Below, one piece after another: positions 47,401-56,400 of a stretch of 64,000 bases of DNA. The notes below the pieces were generated by a model that did no database searches, was not told the origin of the DNA, and worked only from the letters and a program-made list of their open reading frames with translations. Position 1 is the first letter of the stretch. Each line of letters begins with the position of its first letter. Position numbers and translations under genes: made by a program. The stretch lies in NCBI GenBank assembly GCA_034359265.1, contig CP136893.1, forward strand, positions 41,675,501 to 41,739,500, written 5' to 3'. This DNA comes from Canna indica (lineage: Eukaryota > Streptophyta > Magnoliopsida > Zingiberales > Cannaceae).

Positions 47401-50400
47401 CTCTGGTCTTTTACAAAGTATTTTCAGATCATGTCGGGCTTTGACATTATCTTTAGTTTTTCCAGAAATATCCATCACAGTGTTGAAAATATTATCAAAC
47501 ACATTTTTTTCAATGTGCATGACATCTAAATTATGTCGAATCAATAATGAACTCCAATAGGGCAATTCCCAAAAGATACTTTTTTTCACCCAGTTGTGTG
47601 TTTGGCCAAAACCTGACACTCTTTCATTGCGACCAAATACTATATCTGGAAGTGCTGAAACACGTGCTAACATTTGTTCACCAGACAACATCGGTGGTGG
47701 CCCATCTCTTTCGACTCTGCCCTTAGTAAATTTATTACGATTCCTTCGATACTGGTGATGAACCGGTAGGAATCGACGATGACAATCAAAGAATGAGATT
47801 TTTCGTCCGTTCTGAAGACTGATTGATTTAGAGTGTTCCATACAATACGGGCAAGAGAGTCGGCCGTGAGTGCTCCAACCCGACAACATGCCGTACGCGG
47901 GGAAATCATTGATTGTCCACAAGACCGCGGCCTTTAAATTGAAGTTTTGCTTCCGATGACAATCATAAGTGACAGCTCCCTCAGTCCACAATGTTTTCAA
48001 TTCATCTATCAAGGGTCTGAGAAATATGTCAATTTCTTTTCGCGGGCCCTTAGGACCCGGAATAATCATCGAAAGATAAATAAATTCATCTTTCATGCAC
48101 ATTGACGGTGGCAAATTATAAACTGTCAACAGCACTGGCCAAACTGAATAAGGAGTTGCAGAATGCCCAAACGGATTAAAACCATCTGTGCACAATCCCA
48201 ATCTGATATTTCTAGTATCCATAGCAAATGAAGGATAACATGTATCCAAATGTTTCCATGCTTCACTGTCAGATGGATGAGTCATTACTGTATCATCACG
48301 ACTTCTTGCATGCCAACTCATGTAGGGGGCTGTCTTTTCCGACATGAATAATCTTTGAAGCCTCGGTGTTAGTGGAAAATACCGAAGCACCTTAAACGGG
48401 ATATTTTTCTGTCGGACCGATTTCTTCTCCTTGTAACGAGGGTGTTGACATACAGGGCATTTATCCAACTGCACATTTTCTTTATAATATAAAATGCAGT
48501 TATTTTGGCACGCGTGTATTTTTTCGTACCCAAGCCCCAATTTTCTCATTAGCTTTTTAGTCTTATAAAAAGTAGGCTCAAACTTGTTATCAGTAGGCAG
48601 CATTCCATTAATCAATCCAGCAATCCGATCATACGCAACTCCGCTGATATTACAATCGGCCTTGATGTTTAAGAGCTGTGTCATTGCTGAAAACCTAGTG
48701 TATTTAGGACAATTCTCATACAAAGGTTCATCGGCAGCTTTCAACATCTCGTAAAATTCTGCAGCTTCTTTATTCGGTAATTCAATCTCTACCGCAGCCC
48801 CTACTTCTGTGATATCAACCGCTGTAGTATCTGGTGGGACTGATGTCTGAAGAACTGGCCGATCAACATTATCATTCAGGTGGAATTGACCCCCAAGACT
48901 ATCAAGTATCATAGTTCTATAAGGATTACATTGACCGGATGAAGAAGCACCAGCAGAGGAAGATTCACCATATGTCTGAACGACAGGATTGCTCGACGTC
49001 CCGACTTCGCGTGACTCCCCGTGACAAGTCCATAGAAAATATCTTGGTGTAAATCCTTTGGTATATAGATGCAGAGTGACAGTCTCCCGATCCAAAAATC
49101 GGCCATTCGAACAAATGCGGCACGGACATCGGATTTGATCACCCATGCTAACGAAATTCCGATTCGAATAGGCGAAATTTAGGAAGTACGTTACGCCTAA
49201 TCGAAACTCATTCGTTAAAGCTCCATGATCAAAACGTCGGTACATCCAACTTCGATCAGCCGACATGATTCTGTCAATCAATGACAATTTCTTTGGTTAA
49301 TGTCTTTAGGTGAGATGGTCCTATTCCATTCGGGATTTATGTTATTCGTACTGCACTTACGTTTTTATTTTAACTGTTAACTAATTATTCTAAATTTCGA
49401 CAGCATCTCCCTACAGTTCTCCGAATACGCATATCATCTGGGCGCGTATCGGAGAACAAGAGAGATGTTGCCGAAATTTAGAATAATTAGTTAACAGTTA
49501 AAATAAAAACGTAAGTGCAGTACAAATAACTATATTCCCAAATTATCCAATCAGGGACAATTCAAGAATTGTACGTCGTATAAAAGATCATCTACTTCTT
49601 TTACACGAACATACAATCCCCGAACGGATCTAAGGTTTTGCTAAATCATATCCGACTGATCGATGCGTACGTGAAACATATCAACTCGTCGGATGGATGA
49701 TTATTTTCTAAATGTTTTGAGACAGTTCGAGTCCATATTGGACGATTTCGGCGCGCGTCCGAAGTGGACGATTCCGGCGCGAGTCCGAATTGGACGATTC
49801 CGGCGCGCGTCCGAAGTGGACGATTCCGGCGCGCGTCCGAATTGGACGATTCCGGCGCGCGTCCGAAGTGGACGATTTCGGCGCGAGTCCGAATTGGACG
49901 ATTCCGGCGCGAGTCCGAATTGGACGATTCCGGCGCGAGTCCGAATTGGACGATTCCGGCGCGTGTCCGAAATTAATCTAAACCCTAATAATTAATCTAA
50001 CAAATTAAACAATTAATCTAAACAATTAATTAACATTTATAAAATAATTAATTAACAATTTCAAAAACAATATATATATATATATATTCCGGCGCCGGAG
50101 TCCACCCTCCGGCGCCGGCGTACAGTGGCCGGACACACTGTCCGGCCACTGTAGAAGGTCCGGCGGCGGCCATAGGCCGACCGCCGCCGGCCGAAACCCT
50201 AGAAATAGGGTTTCGGTCGGATTTTAACATCTCCGGCCGAAACCGTATAGGCCGGCCGATCAACATACCGGCAGCAGCGGCAGCGGCGCGTCGGCGAGAG
50301 GCGTCGGCGAGAGGCGTCGGCGAGAGGCGTCGGCGTCGGCAGCAACGGCAGCAGCGGCGAAGTTCTCGGCAGGAGGCGGCGGCGGCAGCAGCGGGAGGAA

Positions 50401-53400
50401 GAAGGGTCGGGCGCGAGAGCGTGCCCTATATAAACTTATCAGCAACGGCTCACTCTCCCGTTAGAAAGCCGTTGCTGATAAGTTATCATCAGCAACGGCT
50501 CACTTATCCGTTAGAAAGCCGTTGCTGAAAATTAAAAAATCAGCAACGGCTAGCCTTTCCGTCCGAAAGCCGTTGCTGATAATTAAAATAATCAGCAACG
50601 GCTCGGTTTTTCGTTAGAACGCCGTTGCAGATACAGATATCTGCAACGGCTCGGGCGGCCGTAAGAATGCCGTTGCAAATAGCAACGGCTTGAGCGGCCG
50701 TTGCTGATAGCCGTTGCTGAAGTCCAAGTTTCTAGTAGTGTCACCAACAAAAAAATGGTGCATCGGGCCGAAGCCCTACCATGCCATAGGCAACATCACC
50801 AATAAAAAGGGGTGCATCGGGCCGAAGCCCTACCATGCCCATAGGCAATATCACCCACTAGGATAATTGGGAAGGACCTCCGAACTTATCCTGCAGATTG
50901 AGAATTAGGCGTCCAACCACCCGGGTGTAGCCCGTAACCCGGCTCCCAATTGAGCCGCTCCATCATTCCCAAGGATATTGGTAGAACAGTAACCTAAGTC
51001 AATTAGGGTTTTGTTTTAGGTTACTGTTCTACCCAGAACTACTGTGTCTGACCCGAATCTAGTCTCCAGAGTGTGTCCTATGTTTCTAAACTATATTTTC
51101 TGGTCGAAACAATAGGTTACACGACTATGTTCAGAGATCTAAGAACATAATAACAAAGAAATCATAAATCAGCCCAAATCCAACAAACAGCATACGAATT
51201 TCAGAAAGCTAAAATTTCCAGCACCTCATGAAATAAAATCCGAATTTTACAGAATTAAATCCCTAAGGGCCTGTTTGATTAGCAAAACCAAGTCTGTTTT
51301 CATGGTTTCGATTTTACTGAAACCAAAACTGCTTACAAAAATGTGTTTGGTTCAACGTTTTCATGAAACTAAATCGAAACCAGAATAAAAACGAAACTAA
51401 TTTTCTTAATAAAAATAAAAACACCATAATGTTGTTTTCTGTGGTTTCGAGACTACCGGTTTCGTTATCAAAATGCAATGTCAACTTTGTAACTATAAAT
51501 AATTTTTATAAAATTAATTAATTTAAAAATAAATCAAACTATATCTATTTTTTAAAAATAAAATTAAAAATTATCATTTTCAACTCAAATTATTATCTTA
51601 AATTTATAAATTAATTAAACCAATTTATATCTAATTGACTCAAATCCAAATTTTAAATAAGTCAATTTTCTTAATGTTGATCTATTTATAATTTAATCAA
51701 AACTAATTTTAGACATTGAACTTATTTTTTTTGAAATTTTATAAAACCTATTAATTAACTTTTATATTTAATTGAATAAAAAAATCTTAAATTACCAATA
51801 ACTTAATTAATTAATTAAATCATATAAATATTTTATAGCAATATTAGCAAACATTGAATTTTGTAAACTAACTAAATATTTAATTACTAGTAAAAATATT
51901 CAAGGAAAATTAATATTATTTTTTATAATCAAATAAATATTCACTGATTTCAATTAACTAAAACTGATGTTGTTTTCATTAACCAAATACATTTTCAGAA
52001 AACTGAAAACTAGAAATCAAAACCAAGTTTTTGAAATCAAGTTTTCAGTTTCACTGAAACCAAACCAGAAAATAGTTTTCACTAACCAAACAATACCTAA
52101 ATTTCCAACATCACAAATTCATGTTATCATGCCAATCATGCATACAGTCTCATAATTTTCACTAAATAAAAGCTAGCATATATCAAGAATCCCTAATCAA
52201 GAATCAATGCGATTAATTAATATATAGCATCAAGAACATCTAGAACTCCAAGATGAGGTTGCATCCAAGATTTACAAGATTAAATTATAAAATCACATAT
52301 CTTCCATTAAACATATGCCCCATGATATGAGATCAAAATTTAAAATCTAAGCATGGCATGAAAACCAAAAAAATCTCAAGAACACAATTAAAAAAAACAT
52401 CATTAAGATCAAGAATCTTCAAGGCGGGTTCAAAAATTTTTGAAGAAAACCCGAATAGGAGGGATAAAACCACTCACCTAATTAAGGAAGGGATTGAAGA
52501 CGAGAATCCAATTGACGGCCTCCGATTTTGGCTTCAAAATCTGGCAGCTCAACCCCAAAGAAGAGAAAGCAAGGTGGCAGCTCACTCCAAGCCGTCGGCT
52601 TGGAGAGAGGGAGAGAGGGGAAGAAGAGGGCGGCTCGGCTCCCCTTGGCTTGGCTCTAAAGGGAAAGAAGAGAGGAAGAGGGGAGGAAGCAGGCTGCTTG
52701 GCTCAGTTCAACTCCAAAAGGAAGGAAGGAAGAGAGGAAGTGGAAGAGGAAGCAGGCGGCTCAGCTCGGCTCTGGGTGGCGGCGGCTCCAAGGAGGAAAG
52801 GGAAAGGGGGCTGGCGGCTTAGCTTGGCTTGGTACGTGGCTAGCTCCCTTTCTCAACTCTTTGGGTGGCTCCAAAATAGGAGCTACAAGCCATGAGGGGG
52901 GATTTTATACACCCTCCTCAACCCTAACCTCTTAAACCCTTGATTCACAACCCGCATTCACCTTAAGCCAAAACCCAAACCCGCTAACCCGATAGATTTA
53001 AATAATTTAATTAATCTCATTCTAATAAATCACAAGCAATTAATTAAATACTCATATGAACATAATTAGCAATTATGCACACACAACACCAAATTAAATA
53101 CTCTCAACTACCCAAACCTAAACATTCATAAATTCACATCCTACTTATCCAAGCTCGCAAGCACGCTCCGGACCATGACTCGACTCGGCTCGGCTCGACC
53201 ATGAACTAGTTCGCTAGGCTGGCAAACACAAGCAACAGGGAAAAAAAATTAAATATCTAGGATATTACAAGAAACCTATAATTGCTGAGTCAAAGATGTA
53301 GAAGGATCTACCATAAGAGATAAGGGAATAGGGGTAGGTAGAACCTCCATGACGATGGCAAGTGGGTGGCATGGAATCGTAAAGGAGGGGTGGTCTAAAA

Positions 53401-56400
53401 AAATGTCACGTCGGTAGTGATAAATGAGCGATGTAGATCAGAAGAATGACAACGATACCAATGCTAAAGGCGAGAGTATCCAAGAAAGACATAGCAAATG
53501 GCTCAGGCAGCTAGCTTGTCCCGATCAGGAGACAAGTCATGAACGGAGCGAGTACAACCAAACACTCGAGGTGGAAGGCTATAAAGCTTGTAATGTGGAA
53601 AGAGAATAGAAAAAGAGATTTGATGGTGCAAAATGGAGGAGGGCCTTCGGTTAATGAGATAATTAGCAATAAGAACTGCATCATCCCAAAATTTAAGTGG
53701 AGCATTCATATGAAGTAAGAGGGTATGTGCAACTTCTACAAAGTGTCTATTCTTTCTTTCAGCAACCCCATTTTGTTGAGGGGTATTGGGATATGAGGAT
53801 TGATGAAGAATACATTGACAAGCCAAGAAGGATTGAATGGTGCTTGAGAAATATTCTTTGGCATTATCACTTCGCAACACCTGAATGGAAATGCCAAATT
53901 GGTTTTTAATTTCAACAAAAAAGGAAAAGAAATAGCGAACAATTCAGAGTGCTCATTTAATAAGAAAAGTCATGCCATTCTTGAATAATCATCAATGAAT
54001 GTTATAAAATATTTGTATCCCGATTTTGATATGACACGATTAGGACCCCAAATTTCAGAATGAATCAAGGAAAAAGGTGTCGAAGCACGTTTAGTGACGC
54101 TACTAGGAAACGATGACCTATAATATTTTTCCAATTGACAGGACTGGCATTCAAGACTCTAGGAGATATGGATGCCCTACTAGCCGTGCATCAGAAGAGG
54201 AGAAGACTTAGCCACTAAAGCACAAGGTGTCACAACAAGTTGGTATAATTAATCCTCGAGATTCATGCCTGGTGCCGAGCAGCCTTACAATCCATGAATC
54301 CTGAATGAAAATAGAATCAGATGTGAATGCAATGGAACAATCTAATAACTTAGTGAGCTTACTGACAAAAGTTGAGAGAGAATTCAGGAATATAGAATAC
54401 AGAAGATATATAAGGGTAAAGATGGAGCAAATAGTGACTGTTCTAATACCCTTTACTAACGAAAGAGAGTCACCAACAAGAGTGATTGTGGTGGGGTGTG
54501 GGGGTGGATGAAGGTGACAGAAAGAGGATATAGTACCAAACATATGTTTAGATGCTCTAAAGTCCAAAATCCAAAGGCACGCAGGAATCTGTGGTGTGTG
54601 TTAAGCAAGCAGTAGAGATGCCAAAGTGCAGGAGAAGATGTGGATTGAGAGGTAGAGGACCGTGTAGAATGAAACTAAAGGAAACGAGTATACTCCTCGG
54701 TGGAAAAATTGACGTCCTGTTGCAGATGGAATGTCCAAGAGTCCTATCTGACCGAGCAACATGAGCAATGTGAGCTAGATGACCTGGAGGGTAACCATGT
54801 AGGTTATAGTAAATGTCTTTGTTGTGCCCGAACTTGCCATAGAGAGAGCAATGAGGGCATCCTCGTCCACCATTATGAGTAGTACCACGACTACCACTGC
54901 GACCACGATGATCGACACCACGACCTCCCCCCACTGTAGGATTAGGTTGTCTACAAGGGCAAGGGATCAATAGGATGTTCTGGTGTAGGAATATAGGCTA
55001 TGAAGGCACGTATCATTTTGGTATAGGTGTCGGTTAAAGATGAAAGTGACGTGCCACCCAAAATTTGAGTCTGAATCGGCTCTAGCTAAGGACAAACAGT
55101 ATGGAGAGAAGTTGATCAATATGATCTTGCATGACCTATATGTCAGTAGATAATTTGAGATCACCAAAATCTGTAGCCAATGCTTGAAACTTACCAATGC
55201 GTGTAGTAATATCTGAGTGAGATCGATGAAGATGAAACAAATTTCCAATTGTGTCATACACAAGAGAAATATCACTACTATATATATGTGACGAGCATGT
55301 TCCCTAGTTTGAACACACGCAAAGTAACATATAAAAATACTCATGAGCGAAGGATCATTAGACTACCATAACAATGCTAAAAGTTGGGTCATCAAGTTTT
55401 ATCAAAGAGGCCCTCTTATCCTCCGGAATGGATGAAGCATATGTGGTAAGTGATCCTCTTGTCCTTATTCGAAGAATCATATTTTGAGAACTGTAGTAGT
55501 GATCGTTGAACCAAAAAGTGATGAAAGCGGTGGTGTAACAGATGGTATAGACAGTGATTTTTGAGGATTTTAATCATTGTTACAAATTAAGTCAATATTG
55601 GAAAATATTGTGTTGCTAGAAAATTGAAGCACCGCTAGTGAATGTAAAATTGAATTAATGCTAGAAAATATTGCGTTGCTGAAAAATTGAAGCAATTACT
55701 TGAGCAGTGGCTTGATACGTCACGTCAGCAGGGGCAATTACTGGGTACGATATGCAAGAGGAGAGGAGAACACACTGTTGGATGCTTTGTGGGAGCAAAG
55801 AAAGGCGCGGAGCGACATAGCAAAGAAGTTGCACGAGTAGGGAGAGACGCTACGTGGTGTGGCGCGTGCGTGAAGAGGAGATGTGCCTCTCCACGCATAT
55901 ATCGTGAATCATGCGGCGAAGAAACACGCCTCTAGGCGCGGTGCATGAGCGATGCTGCAAAATCGTAGCTTGTGCATAAAGAGAAGATGTGCCATGCGAG
56001 CGAGATTCATCGAAGAAGAGATGCGCCGCTGCCGAGAAGGAGAAGAGACAGAGCAACTGTGCATCCAACTCAGTTAAAAAATTAGGGTTTCCTTCTTTAT
56101 TTTTTTTCACCCTAGCTCTAGTTCCATGTAAATTAGAATAGAGGAAAAAATATCTTGGTAGCCTTCTCTACCAGCTATTTATATATTACAGTTATATATA
56201 TTAATGAGTACATTTTACAATAAGGTCCATATGATTAATATATTTACATATAGGTTCTAACAAGTTGCAGGTGTGATTTGTATTGATGGGCACAACATCA
56301 AGGACTTGGATCTTAAGTTCCTTAGGAGAAATGTGGCGTCGGTTCCCCAAGAACCATTACTATTTTCCGGCACAATTAAGGATAATTTGAAGATCGGAAA

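Larger units (their letters stand above)
43451..50740 (-). mobile_element. CACTA (En/Spm) element 2, 7290 bp, near-autonomous, TSD TCA
   Basis: CACTACTAGAA and TTCTAGTAGTG ends, flanked by TCA at 43448-43450 and 50741-50743. On the minus strand from right to left: subterminal repeats, TATA (about 50432), 26 bp array, foldback, TNP2 transposase, TNPA-like gene, subterminal repeats. Only one in-frame stop in TNP2 separates it from apparent autonomy. Confidence 0.95.
42712..53269 (-). mobile_element. Gypsy-type solo LTR (minus strand) interrupted by CACTA 2, TSD AGAAA
   Basis: The left edge reads TATCACGCCCCAACTC and the right edge GGATATTACA, flanked by AGAAA at 42707-42711 and 53270-53274. 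The left edge is the reverse complement of the end of the 6942-9344 LTR, so the family is shared. Removing the CACTA element and the MITE at 51273-52105 leaves about 2.4 kb, the size of that LTR. The terminal TG has become TA at one end. Frames near 52358-52895 are low-complexity, not genes. Confidence 0.87.
38531..56262 (-). mobile_element. Ty1/Copia retrotransposon in intron 6, minus strand, TSD AGTTG
   Basis: Bounded by related short LTRs (right 56127-56262; left 38531-38880 with a MITE inside) and by AGTTG at 38526-38530 and 56263-56267. Going leftward: primer-binding site (56115-56126), gag, protease, integrase, RT, RNase H, polypurine tract (38882-38892), LTR. This is Copia domain order. 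Frames are broken throughout. Large insertions at 40055-41034 and 42712-53269 came later. Confidence 0.88.
38413..56270 (+). other. Intron 6 of the ABCB gene, 17,858 bp of nested insertions
   Basis: Donor CAG|GTTAAT at 38413, acceptor GTTGCAG at 56264-56270. Removing the Copia element and one target-duplication copy leaves about 121 bp, similar to the other short introns. Layers, outer to inner: Copia 38531-56262, containing a MULE-type MITE, hAT-like MITEs, a short CACTA element and a Gypsy solo LTR; the solo LTR contains a MITE and the 7.3 kb CACTA element. Confidence 0.88.

Noticed and set aside
49693..49995. 100-codon frame of repeated [20 protein letters not shown]
   Set aside because: Translation of the 26 bp tandem repeat, open in several frames at once. 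The same applies at 29461-29685.
52358..52895. Two overlapping frames of 133-154 codons, Gly/Arg/Glu-rich
   Set aside because: Purine-rich part of the Gypsy LTR, open in two frames; no domain.
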